Of a stretch of 34,040 nucleotides of DNA, positions 6,452 through 14,337 are shown piece by piece. The position numbers and the translations under genes are program-made. The notes below the pieces were generated by a model. The model had not been told where the DNA came from and did not search any database. It was given only the letters and a program-made list of their open reading frames with translations. Source of the stretch: Oscillospiraceae bacterium (GTDB lineage Bacteria; Bacillota; Clostridia; Oscillospirales; CAG-272); NCBI GenBank assembly GCA_015065135.1, contig SVQY01000024.1:1-34040 (forward strand), read 5' to 3'. The first letter of the stretch is position 1, and every line of letters starts with the position of its first letter.

Positions 6452-9075
6452 AGCTGCAAACACTGGAGCTATGTGCCTTTGGTCCGTTTAAGGGCAAGAC
6501 GGTAGTGGATTTTGCCGCTTTTCAAGGACAGATCTTTTTGTTGACCGGCGAAACGGGTGCCGGTAAGACCAGTATTTTTGATGCCGTTTCCTTTGCGCTG
6601 TTCGGCGAGGCGAGTGGTGGCAAGGAGCGCCGTTCCGGCAAATCCTTCCGCTCGGATTATGCGGATCCGGAGACCCCCACTTACGTGACTCTGACCTTTA
6701 CCGAGGGCGAAAAAACATATACCGTTACCCGTTCTCCCGAATACGAGCGCGCCAAAAAGCGTGGGCAGGGAAGGACCACCGAGCCGGCCTGTGCAGCGCT
6801 GCTTGCTGAGGGCGAGGAGCGCGTGCTGACACGCATTGACGAGGTGGATGAGCGCATCAGAGAGATCATCGGTCTGGATCGCCGCCAGTTTTCCCGTACC
6901 GTGATGATCGCGCAGGGGGATTTTCTGCGCATTCTGAACGCGGGCAGCGACGAGCGTAAGGCGATGTTTCAGAATTTGTTCCATACCGAGATCTATGCCC
7001 GTGCCGAGGAGATGCTGCGTGAGCAGAGTCGCCTTTGTCGCACACGGCGCGAGGAGCTTGCGGCCAAGGCGCGCGCCGCTGCGGCGCGCGCCGCGTGCCT
7101 GCCGCAATTTGAACGCGCCCTGACCTTTGATCGCACCAGGGAGGGCGTTGGCGAAAATCCGGAGGCGTTTCTGACCATTTTGACAGAATACGACCGCATT
7201 CTGACCGCAGAGCTGACCGCAGGCAGAGAAGAAGAGGAGGTGCTGCGTCAGCAGCTCGAGGCGCTCTCTCTTGCCATCGAGCGCGGTGAGGGGCACAATC
7301 GCTTGCTGCTGGAGAGAGACACGCTGATAGCGGTTGAGCAAGCTTCCGCAGCGATATTGGAGCACGAGAGAGCGGAAAGAGAAGCAATCCAAAAGGCGCG
7401 CAACGCATTGCGTGTGCGCCCCTTTGCGCAGCTTTTAGAGCTGAGAAATCGTGAATTGAACAAGGCTGAGCAAGCACTTTCTGTACTGCAAAAGCAGGAA
7501 GAAACCGATACCGTTGCGGCAGATATGGCTCAAAAGGAGCTGCAAGTGGCCAAGGCTGCCGCTGCGGAGCTGCCCTCCCTTGAGGCGGAGGTACGTCGCA
7601 TTAAAAATGCCATACTGGCGTTGATGACCCACGCTGCCGCCATGCGAAGCTTTGAAAAGGCAAGTGAGGCCTTGGCGGCCGAAAATAGGCTTTGCCTTGT
7701 TGCCGAGCAGGAGCACGCTCGCTTGCGCGAGGCCTTTTGGTTAGGACAGGCGGGCCTGCTGGCCGAAAATCTGGAGGAGGGCAAGCCCTGTCCCGTTTGC
7801 GGCTCGCTTTCGCATCCCACGCCTGCCGTGCGTTTGGCAGAAACGCCGGCCAAAGAGGCGCTGGAGCGCTCGGAGAAGCGCGAGCGACAGATGCGCGAGC
7901 GCTTCCAGCTTGCCACCATAGAGCTGGAAAAAGCCAAAACGGCCCTGGACGGGGCGAAAAAAGCTTTGTCTGAGTTCGGTGTTTCTCCCGATGATAGCGA
8001 GGCTGCGCTGCAGGCGCTTTGCCTGGAAAAGGAAACGCGGCAGACAAGCATCGCCAAGGCATTGGAGGAGGCACTTTCTGTCGAGCGCCGGTGTGCCGAG
8101 CGATTGGTTGCTGCGCGTTCAGCAATAGCAGCGCAGAAAACGCATTGGAAGGCCGCATCGGCCGAGGCGGAAAAAGCAGCCGCCGATCTGCAAGCGGCAC
8201 TGGTAGCCGGCGACTTTGCAGATGAGACAGCCTATCTTGCTGCCATTTGCGAGGAGAGCGTGCTTGGTGACCGCGAAAAGGCCTTGCGCAAGGCAGAGCT
8301 CGAGCGCGAGCAGAACCGCGGCAGACTGGCGCAGCTGGATGCCAATCTACAGGGCAAGGAGCCTGTCGATCTGCAGCAGCTGCAAGAGGAAAAGCACGTT
8401 GTCGAAATGCGGTATCGAACCGCCTGCGAGCAGGATCGTCATATGGATCGCCTGCTTGCAGGTAACGAGTCTGCGTTGCAGGAATTGCGTACCGTGTGTG
8501 CGGAAAAGCAAAAAAATGAGGAAAAATGGGTGCTGCTCGATGATTTGTATCGCACGGTTGGCGGTATGGGTAACGGCGGCAAAGCAAAGCTATCGCTGGA
8601 GGGCTATGTGCAGCGCTATTATTTCCGCGAGGTGATCGCGGCTGCCAATCGCCGCTTGCAGGTCTTGACCGACGGCAATTTCCGTTTGCGCTGTCGCGAA
8701 AATGCCAAGGATCTGCGTAGCAAAGCAGATCTGGATCTGGAGGTGTTGGACCGCAGCACCGGCCTTTGGAGAGATGTCAGCACGCTTTCCGGCGGCGAGT
8801 CCTTCATGGCCTCGCTCGCCCTTGCGGTGGGCCTTTCTGACGTGGTGCAGAACCGCAGTAGCCGCGTAAGGCTGGATATGCTCTTTATCGACGAGGGCTT
8901 CGGCTCTCTGGACGAGGGCACGCTGCAGCGTGCCATGGAGCTGCTGCAGCGCCTTTCGGACGGCAAGCGCACCATCGGCGTGATCTCTCATGTGGCGGAG
9001 CTGCGCGAGAGTATTGAAAAAAAGCTGATCGTGACGCACACCCCTACCGGCAGCGTCGTGCGAGCCGAATTATAA
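6448..9075 (+). CDS. sbcC: Exonuclease SbcCD subunit C (Rad50-like ATPase)
   Basis: The 875-residue product is the SMC-like ATPase that partners SbcD. The N-terminal ATPase half carries Walker A GETGAGKT (34-41). Long coiled-coil arms rich in Ala, Glu, Lys and Arg run from about 175 to 740, interrupted by a zinc-hook motif CPVC at 448-451 near the middle, as expected for dimer bridging. The C-terminal half has the ABC signature SGGES (781-785) and Walker B LFIDEGFGS (from 812). It is shorter than the roughly 1050 residues of the E. coli protein because the coiled coils are shorter, while every functional motif is intact. A strong terminator follows. Confidence 0.95.
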   Translation: MKLQTLELCAFGPFKGKTVVDFAAFQGQIFLLTGETGAGKTSIFDAVSFALFGEASGGKERRSGKSFRSDYADPETPTYVTLTFTEGEKTYTVTRSPEYERAKKRGQGRTTEPACAALLAEGEERVLTRIDEVDERIREIIGLDRRQFSRTVMIAQGDFLRILNAGSDERKAMFQNLFHTEIYARAEEMLREQSRLCRTRREELAAKARAAAARAACLPQFERALTFDRTREGVGENPEAFLTILTEYDRILTAELTAGREEEEVLRQQLEALSLAIERGEGHNRLLLERDTLIAVEQASAAILEHERAEREAIQKARNALRVRPFAQLLELRNRELNKAEQALSVLQKQEETDTVAADMAQKELQVAKAAAAELPSLEAEVRRIKNAILALMTHAAAMRSFEKASEALAAENRLCLVAEQEHARLREAFWLGQAGLLAENLEEGKPCPVCGSLSHPTPAVRLAETPAKEALERSEKRERQMRERFQLATIELEKAKTALDGAKKALSEFGVSPDDSEAALQALCLEKETRQTSIAKALEEALSVERRCAERLVAARSAIAAQKTHWKAASAEAEKAAADLQAALVAGDFADETAYLAAICEESVLGDREKALRKAELEREQNRGRLAQLDANLQGKEPVDLQQLQEEKHVVEMRYRTACEQDRHMDRLLAGNESALQELRTVCAEKQKNEEKWVLLDDLYRTVGGMGNGGKAKLSLEGYVQRYYFREVIAAANRRLQVLTDGNFRLRCRENAKDLRSKADLDLEVLDRSTGLWRDVSTLSGGESFMASLALAVGLSDVVQNRSSRVRLDMLFIDEGFGSLDEGTLQRAMELLQRLSDGKRTIGVISHVAELRESIEKKLIVTHTPTGSVVRAEL

Positions 9076-9078
9076 AGC

Positions 9079-9124
9079 AAGCCGCAGAAAAGAGCTCCTA
9101 AGGGAGGCTTTTCTGCGGCTTTTG
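9079..9124 (+). terminator. Terminator after sbcDC
   Basis: AAGCCGCAGAAAAG (9079-9092) pairs with CTTTTCTGCGGCTT (9108-9121), followed by TT. The stem is nearly symmetrical in base content and may also help end the facing araC-type transcript. Confidence 0.8.
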
Positions 9125-9200
9125 CAATACCGTGAGCGAAAATATTAATAAATTGATGCGAAATGATGCGATATGTTATTGCAATTGGGCTTTTTTCGTG

Positions 9201-10031
9201 TTACAATACATTTGCATCCCGACGGTACTGCAACGGTGTTTTCTGTGTCATGCGCTTGAAAAATGCGTGAAAGTAGTATTCGGAGGAAAAACCGCAGTCA
9301 GCGGCGATCTCGCCCACCGTCAGCGTTGTGGAGCAAAGCAGCTGTGTTGCCTTGGAAAGGCGTAGATCCATGATCGCGCTATGTAACGATGTGCCTACCG
9401 AGGCACGGAAATCCCGGTTGAGCTTGGCGCGGCTGATGTGAAAGCGGTTTGCAATATCCTCGGTGACGATATTGCTGTCTGCGTGATCGTAAAGGTATTG
9501 CAGCACTTGCGGAATATAAGCGTTGATCTGCCCAAAAAGGCGACGCCTTTCGGGCGGCACCAAGCGATCTAACCGCATAAGCAAAAGTGCCAGCACCAAT
9601 GTGCGCTCTCGTTCGGGTAACATCTCATTAAAAAGCGCAGGCAGATCGCGAGCGATCTCGGTTGCCTCCTGCTCAGTCAGCGAAAAAAGACAGTTGAGAT
9701 ACCGCTCAAAGAAATGCGGTGGCAGCAGCGAGTCGAGCAGCTCCTTTTGACTCTCACCAAAATAAACGATGTGCCGCTCGTATCGGGGACACTCCTCCTC
9801 CAAGGGGGACATCGCGTGTATCTGGAAGGGGGCTGTCAGTACGATGGCGGGTCCCTCTACTTGCAGCGTTTCGCCGTTCAGCGTGATCGCCTGCGGTAGC
9901 GGCTCGGCTCTGAAATAGAGCTCGTAGTGCGGATGATAGTCGTGATGATCCGGGTGCGTATCGCTGCTTTCCTTGAAAAATGTAGAGAGCATCCGACCAT
10001 CTGAAAGACGGTCTCTGAACAAATATTTCAC
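9201..10031 (-). CDS. AraC family transcriptional regulator
   Basis: The product has about 276 residues. The N-terminal part (about 20-110) looks like an AraC-type cupin ligand domain, with several histidines near HDYHPHYELYF. The C-terminal about 95 residues hold two helix-turn-helix units, the second ending in the conserved GFSSEYYFHAFFKRMTQKTP pattern. The start is placed at the GTG at 10031, seven bases after GGGGG; an ATG at 10073 lies inside the -10 region and is unlikely. It diverges from the aldolase gene and probably senses a sugar or sugar acid to control it, an inference from position. Confidence 0.88.
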   Translation of the reverse strand: MKYLFRDRLSDGRMLSTFFKESSDTHPDHHDYHPHYELYFRAEPLPQAITLNGETLQVEGPAIVLTAPFQIHAMSPLEEECPRYERHIVYFGESQKELLDSLLPPHFFERYLNCLFSLTEQEATEIARDLPALFNEMLPERERTLVLALLLMRLDRLVPPERRRLFGQINAYIPQVLQYLYDHADSNIVTEDIANRFHISRAKLNRDFRASVGTSLHSAIMDLRLSKATQLLCSTTLTVGEIAADCGFSSEYYFHAFFKRMTQKTPLQYRRDANVL

Positions 10032-10063
10032 ATACGTACCCCCTTTTTCGCGTTTTTTTTTAT

Positions 10064-10092
10064 ATTGTAACATATTTTCATCCGGCTTGCAA
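10064..10092 (-). promoter_or_regulatory. Promoter of the AraC-type regulator
   Basis: Minus-strand TTGCAA (10087-10092) and TACAAT (10064-10069) with a 17-base spacer. I see no clear plus-strand -35/-10 pair for the divergent aldolase gene, which suits an activator-dependent promoter. Confidence 0.65.
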
Positions 10093-10126
10093 CACCCAAT
10101 TGCAGCTGCCGAAAGGAGAGGTTATT

Positions 10127-10783
10127 ATGAATAGAGAAGAAATCATCAAGGCCATTGAGACACATCGTATCATTGTGATCGCCAGAGGTCTTAACCGCGA
10201 GGAGCTTTTGAACACCGCCGAGGCCATGTATCGTGGAGGCATCCGCCTCATGGAGGTCACCTTCAATGCCTGCGGTAACCCCTCGGATGAGGAGACTGCC
10301 GCTAATATCGCTATGCTGGCTGAGCATTTCAAAGGCAGGATGTATATCGGTGCCGGCACCGTGCTTCGCCCTGCACAGGTGGATCTTGCCGCAAAGGCAG
10401 GTGCTGCCTATATTATTTCGCCGGATAGCCGTCGTGAGGTCATTGAGCGCACGCGTGAGCTGGGGCTGGTATCTCTGCCCGGGGCCTTTACTCCTACCGA
10501 GTGTACCACTGCTTGGGATTTCGGCGCTGATTTCATCAAAATATTCCCCAATTCCGAGATGAAGCCCTCCTACATCAAGGCACTCAAGGCGCCCCTTTCC
10601 CATATCCGTTTTCTGGCCGTAGGTGGTGTGGATCTGGATAATCTGCAGGACTATATGGCCGCAGGCGCCTGCGGCATCGGTATCGCCACCGGTATCATCA
10701 ATAAGCAGATGGTCAAGGCAGGCGACTTTGACGGTATCACCGAGCTGGCGCGTCGCTATACCCAAAAAATGGCTACTTGCTGA
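10127..10783 (+). CDS. dgoA: 2-dehydro-3-deoxy-6-phospho-sugar-acid aldolase (KDPG/KDPGal type)
   Basis: The 218-residue product is a class I aldolase of the KDPG family, which splits 2-dehydro-3-deoxy-6-phosphogluconate or -galactonate into pyruvate and glyceraldehyde 3-phosphate. Key residues are visible: Glu43 in EVTF, Thr78 in GAGTVL and the Schiff-base Lys138 in DFIKIFP; PGAFTPTE and the phosphate-binding VGGVD also fit. KDPG (Eda) and KDPGal (DgoA) aldolases cannot be told apart with certainty here; nearby dgoD and dgoK favour the galactonate substrate. The ATG at 10127 has AAGGAGAG at good spacing, so an earlier in-frame codon at 10100 is rejected. The dehydrogenase gene follows after 13 bases. 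Confidence 0.85.
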   Translation: MNREEIIKAIETHRIIVIARGLNREELLNTAEAMYRGGIRLMEVTFNACGNPSDEETAANIAMLAEHFKGRMYIGAGTVLRPAQVDLAAKAGAAYIISPDSRREVIERTRELGLVSLPGAFTPTECTTAWDFGADFIKIFPNSEMKPSYIKALKAPLSHIRFLAVGGVDLDNLQDYMAAGACGIGIATGIINKQMVKAGDFDGITELARRYTQKMATC

Positions 10784-10796
10784 AAGGAGTATAAAA

Positions 10797-11900
10797 ATGG
10801 CTACAAAATCAAGAGTTGTTGAGAGCTCCTTCCGTTTTGGCTGCGGCCGTTACGTGCAAGAGAGCGGCGCTGCCGCAAGACTGCCCGAGGAGGTGCGCCG
10901 TTTGCACGGCACGCATCTTTTCATCATCGGTGGAAAAACCGCGTTTTCACTGGCGCTTCCCGTGATCGAGCCGGCGCTGAAGGTTGCCGATATGCCGTAT
11001 AGCGTTCACGATTATCCCGGCTTTTGCTGCGTGGAGACCTGCGAGGAGCTGATGGCGACCGAGGCGTTTGCGCTTGCCGATGTTGTGATCGGTATCGGCG
11101 GCGGTAACGTGTGCGATGCTGCCAAATATATGGCTGTCAAAAGCGATCGCCCTGTGATTCTGATCCCCACCTCCGCTGCGACTTGTGCCTGCTTTACGCC
11201 GCTGAGCGTGACCTATACCAAGGATTTTCGACGTGCCGGCAGCTACCACCACGATCGTGAGGTGAACGGCGTTTTGGTGGATATGGATATCATGTGCCTC
11301 CAGCCGGAGCGATTGCTGGCATCCGGCGTTTATGATGCCGCAGCCAAAATGATCGAGATCGAGCAGCGCGTGCGGGATATTCCCGAAAACGATATTGATG
11401 TGGGTCTGAATGCTTCCTATGCGCTCAGCAAGCATACCTATGAGCGGATGCTCGCGCTCTTTCCCGAAGCGGTGGAAGCGCTGAATGCGAAGAAAAGCAA
11501 TAAAGCACTGTATGACCTGGTCTATCTCAACATTGCCGCAACGGGTCTCATCAGCGGTATGGCGCGCGGCTCCAATCAGTGTGCGATCGCCCATAAGATC
11601 TATGACCTTTCCCGTGCATTGTTTCCGAGCGAGCTGAAGGACTACTTGCACGGTGAGATCGTTGGTATCGGACTTCTGGCACAGCTTTATTACAATGGCA
11701 GAGAGGACGAGGTTGAGGGCTTTGCTGCCGATATGCGTTCGCACGGCCTGCCCACCACACTTTCTGCGCTTGGCGTTCATACCGAAAAGGAAGAGAACAG
11801 AGCCTTGCTTTATAACAATCTGCTCACCTCTACCGCAATGGCCGGTACGGATGAGGAGGAGCACAAACGCTTGCAGCGTGCTCTTGCCATCATTTGGTAA
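10797..11900 (+). CDS. GldA-like iron/zinc alcohol dehydrogenase family protein
   Basis: The 367-residue product belongs to the glycerol dehydrogenase branch of the iron-containing alcohol dehydrogenase / dehydroquinate synthase superfamily. GGGNVCDAAK (101-110) is the NAD-binding motif and PTSAATCACFTPLSVTY (124-140) matches the family's PTxxAT segment. Likely metal ligands are Asp180, His266 and His285, with spacing close to GldA (173, 256, 274). The substrate is unknown; three-carbon polyols or aldehydes are plausible because the aldolase next door yields glyceraldehyde 3-phosphate, but a sugar-acid substrate is equally possible. It shares a transcript with the aldolase and has GAAAGGAG before its ATG. 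A terminator follows. Confidence 0.8.
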   Translation: MATKSRVVESSFRFGCGRYVQESGAAARLPEEVRRLHGTHLFIIGGKTAFSLALPVIEPALKVADMPYSVHDYPGFCCVETCEELMATEAFALADVVIGIGGGNVCDAAKYMAVKSDRPVILIPTSAATCACFTPLSVTYTKDFRRAGSYHHDREVNGVLVDMDIMCLQPERLLASGVYDAAAKMIEIEQRVRDIPENDIDVGLNASYALSKHTYERMLALFPEAVEALNAKKSNKALYDLVYLNIAATGLISGMARGSNQCAIAHKIYDLSRALFPSELKDYLHGEIVGIGLLAQLYYNGREDEVEGFAADMRSHGLPTTLSALGVHTEKEENRALLYNNLLTSTAMAGTDEEEHKRLQRALAIIW

Positions 11901-11906
11901 GTGTCG

Positions 11907-11946
11907 AAAAAGGATCCGCTTTTGGCGCGGATCCTTTTCTTTTTGA
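11907..11946 (+). terminator. Terminator after the aldolase-dehydrogenase pair
   Basis: AAAAGGATCCGC (11908-11919) pairs with GCGGATCCTTTT (11927-11938), followed by a T-rich run. Confidence 0.85.
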
Positions 11947-12147
11947 CAAAAAACGCCAAATTTCGGATTTTTAAACCCCAAAATCAAGAAAAAGAAATTT
12001 TAAAATTAGAAAATCAAAGAAAATAATTGGAATTTCAAAAAATACAAGAGCCTGCTCGCAAAATGTCGATTTGAGAGGTGTGACCGCTCTTTTTGAAACT
12101 TGAAGCTAAAAATATTACCTTTTGGTGACGATAGATCGACTTTTGAC
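11947..12147. other. AT-rich gap without a recognisable gene
   Basis: About 200 bases are clearly richer in A and T than the surrounding genes, with runs such as AAAATCAAGAAAAAGAAATT near 11982. Apparent minus-strand reading frames here show no recognisable family and extend as shadows of the epimerase gene. I see no strong hairpin, RNA family or operator; it is probably a long upstream region for the epimerase promoter. Confidence 0.5.
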
Positions 12148-12176
12148 TTGTTCTTTTTTTGAAAAGAATGTATAAT
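12148..12176 (+). promoter_or_regulatory. Promoter of the galactonate operon
   Basis: TATAAT at 12171-12176 with a weak -35 TTGTTC at 12148-12153 (17-base spacer). A better hexamer, TTGACT at 12143, is 22 bases away and too far. A consensus -10 with a poor -35 suggests an activated promoter. Confidence 0.55.
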
Positions 12177-12208
12177 GAAGGTGTAATCTTTTTTGCAGGA
12201 GAGAATGC

Positions 12209-13201
12209 ATGAACATTCGGACATTGCGGCACGGCCCTTGGACGGCACGGATCAATGCAGATCGCGGTGCTAACTGTATCAGCCTGCATCACGAACGATA
12301 CGGACTGCGCATTTTGCGCGAACCGGCATATGAGAAAGGCTTGGACGATCCGTTTTTGTATGGCATGCCCATTCTCTTTCCCGTGAATCGCATTTCGGGT
12401 GGCGTGTTTCGCTTTGAGGGGAGAGAATATCACTTCCCGATCAACGAGCCGAGCACCGGGTGCCATCTGCATGGCGTTTTGCATCAGCTGCCCTTTGCGA
12501 TCGAGGAGCAGGCATGTGACCGTATCACCTGCGCCTTTGTGCATCAAGGCGAGATGACCGGCTTCCCCCACGATTTTGTCATTCGTATGAGCTATGTGCT
12601 GAGCGAAACGGGGCTGGCACAGACCGTTTCCGTTACAAATCTTTCAGAGACCAATATGCCGATTTTGTTGGGATTTCATACCACCTTCGATCTGCACGGC
12701 ATTGCAGGCGGAGATGTTTTGGTGGGAGCTGAGGTCTCTGACTATGTGGAACGGGATATGAAGACCTATCTTCCCACCGGAAGGATACTTCCTGAGGATG
12801 CCGTCACCGACGCACTTAAAATATCGGATTTTAACCCTTTCTCGCAAAAGATCAGCCGGCACTACAAAAGCTGCGGTGCAGGGAAGATCACGCTAAGAGA
12901 ACGCGCCCGAGGGCTTACCGTGGTGTACGAAAACGATGCGAAATACGGTTGGCGTCTGGTCTATAACGGTGATGCGGATCGCTTCATTTGCCTGGAGCCT
13001 CAGACAGCTGCGGTGGATGCCGCTAACGCACCTTATCCCTTGGGGTATGCCGCGATACCCTTTCTGGCACCGGGTGCTACTGACACCTATCATTCTAAAA
13101 TTACTTTGCTTGAAAAAGGAGAAAACTATGAAGATCACAAAGCTGGAGCTGATCAAGGTCAAACCCAGATGGATGTTTTTGAAGGTCTATACCGATGCTG
13201 A
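12209..13201 (+). CDS. Aldose 1-epimerase family protein
   Basis: The 330-residue product fits the galactose mutarotase-like fold, which interconverts alpha and beta anomers of aldoses. GCHLHGVLHQLPF (near 90) and GFHTTFDLHG (near 153) hold the two expected histidines, and CLEPQTA near 262 holds the glutamate base. It has no signal peptide and should be cytosolic. AGGAGAG lies before the ATG. The last 25 or so codons run 74 bases into dgoD in another frame; family members usually end near the KITLLEKGE segment, so this tail is probably an accidental extension. It opens the galactonate operon and would supply the right sugar anomer to a dehydrogenase; that is inference. Confidence 0.82.
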   Translation: MNIRTLRHGPWTARINADRGANCISLHHERYGLRILREPAYEKGLDDPFLYGMPILFPVNRISGGVFRFEGREYHFPINEPSTGCHLHGVLHQLPFAIEEQACDRITCAFVHQGEMTGFPHDFVIRMSYVLSETGLAQTVSVTNLSETNMPILLGFHTTFDLHGIAGGDVLVGAEVSDYVERDMKTYLPTGRILPEDAVTDALKISDFNPFSQKISRHYKSCGAGKITLRERARGLTVVYENDAKYGWRLVYNGDADRFICLEPQTAAVDAANAPYPLGYAAIPFLAPGATDTYHSKITLLEKGENYEDHKAGADQGQTQMDVFEGLYRC

Positions 13202-14279
13202 TATCGTCGGTCTCGGCGAGCCTGTGCTGGAAGGCCATTGCACCTCGGTGGAGGCGGTGGTCAAGGAGTATGAGGAATATCTCATCGGCAAGGATCCTAT
13301 GATGATCGAGCATCATTTGCAGGCCCTCTACCGTGGTGGCTTTTACCGCGGCGGCCCCCTGATGCTTTCTGCCATCAGCGGCATTGAGCAGGCGCTTTGG
13401 GATATCAAGGGCAAGTATTACAACTGCCCCGTTTACGAGATGCTTGGCGGCAAATGCCGTGATAAGATCCGTATGTATACCCACGTGAAGCGCGCAGGCG
13501 TTCCGGGAGAATTTCCGATCTCTGAAATGCTGGAAATTGCCGATCAGAGATTGCAGGAGGGGTACACGGCGCTGAAGTATTCCATCATTCCGCCCATCAA
13601 GCCCATCGACAATCCGGAAAATACCGCAAAGCACGTGGAGCGCTTTGCCGCCGTCCGCGAGCGGATCGGCATGGGCGTGGATCTTGCCATCGACTTTCAC
13701 GGTCGCGTCAGCCCTGCCATGGCGGTGCGCCTGGCGGAGGAGCTGAAGCCCTATATGCCCTTCTTTATCGAGGAGCCCTGCCTGCCCGAGAACGTGGACT
13801 GCATGGTGAACATCGCCCGTTCCACCTCTATCCCGATCGCCGCAGGTGAGCGCCTGTTCGGCAAGTGGGAATACCGCCAGCTGCTGGAAAAGCAGGCGGT
13901 CAGCGTGGTGCAGCCCGATATCTGCCATTGCGGCGGCATCTTTGAGGGCAGAAAGATCGCCACCATGTCCGAGCTGTATTTCGGCACCGTTGCGCCACAT
14001 AATCCTCTTGGCCCCATCTCGCTGGCGGCCTGCCTGCAGCTGGATGCCTGCACTCCGAACTTCCTGGTACAGGAGCATCCCGGTAACCCCGACAAGTCGG
14101 ATCTGGGTGTGGGCTACATCAAAAAGCCCTTTGTCATCGAGCAGGGATATATCGCCATTCCGGAGGGCCCCGGCCTTGGTGTGGAGCTGGATGAGCAAGC
14201 GCTTCAGGATAAGATCTACGACGGCAAATGGAGCACGCCGCGCCTGTATCACGAGGACGGCAGCGTAGCCGATTGGTAA
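13128..14279 (+). CDS. dgoD: D-galactonate dehydratase
   Basis: The 383-residue product belongs to the mandelate racemase / enolase superfamily and closely follows E. coli DgoD in length and sequence, for instance PRWMFLK near the start, GFYRGGP, QALWDIKGK and IDFHGRVS. It removes water from D-galactonate to give 2-dehydro-3-deoxy-D-galactonate. The magnesium ligands are Asp189, Glu215 and Glu241, and the catalytic histidines are His191 and His291 (APHNPLGP). The ATG follows AAAAAGGAG. It overlaps the epimerase gene by 74 bases in a different frame. A related acid-sugar dehydratase specificity cannot be excluded, but the adjacent kinase of the same pathway supports galactonate. Confidence 0.9.
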   Translation: MKITKLELIKVKPRWMFLKVYTDADIVGLGEPVLEGHCTSVEAVVKEYEEYLIGKDPMMIEHHLQALYRGGFYRGGPLMLSAISGIEQALWDIKGKYYNCPVYEMLGGKCRDKIRMYTHVKRAGVPGEFPISEMLEIADQRLQEGYTALKYSIIPPIKPIDNPENTAKHVERFAAVRERIGMGVDLAIDFHGRVSPAMAVRLAEELKPYMPFFIEEPCLPENVDCMVNIARSTSIPIAAGERLFGKWEYRQLLEKQAVSVVQPDICHCGGIFEGRKIATMSELYFGTVAPHNPLGPISLAACLQLDACTPNFLVQEHPGNPDKSDLGVGYIKKPFVIEQGYIAIPEGPGLGVELDEQALQDKIYDGKWSTPRLYHEDGSVADW

Positions 14280-14296
14280 GAAAAAATCGCGAAAAA

Positions 14297-14310
14297 CGCA
14301 CACGTGTGCG
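14297..14310. other. 14-bp perfect palindrome between dgoD and the GH5-like gene
   Basis: CGCACACGTGTGCG, flanked by A runs on the left and T runs on the right. It may be a weak intra-operon hairpin or a protein binding site. Confidence 0.5.
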
Positions 14311-14337
14311 GAATTTTTCAACATTTGGGAGGCTTTT

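Noticed and set aside
11976-12060. A/T-rich repeats considered as a CRISPR leader, origin or attachment site
   Set aside because: No regular repeats with spacers, no DnaA-box cluster, and no integrase nearby.
12143-12176. TTGACT as the -35 for the galactonate promoter
   Set aside because: The spacer to TATAAT would be 22 bases, too long; TTGTTC at 12148 gives 17.
12035-12571. Minus-strand frame covering the AT-rich gap and the epimerase start
   Set aside because: Half of it is antisense to the epimerase and the rest is Lys/Ser/Phe-rich noise; no ribosome site or family resemblance.
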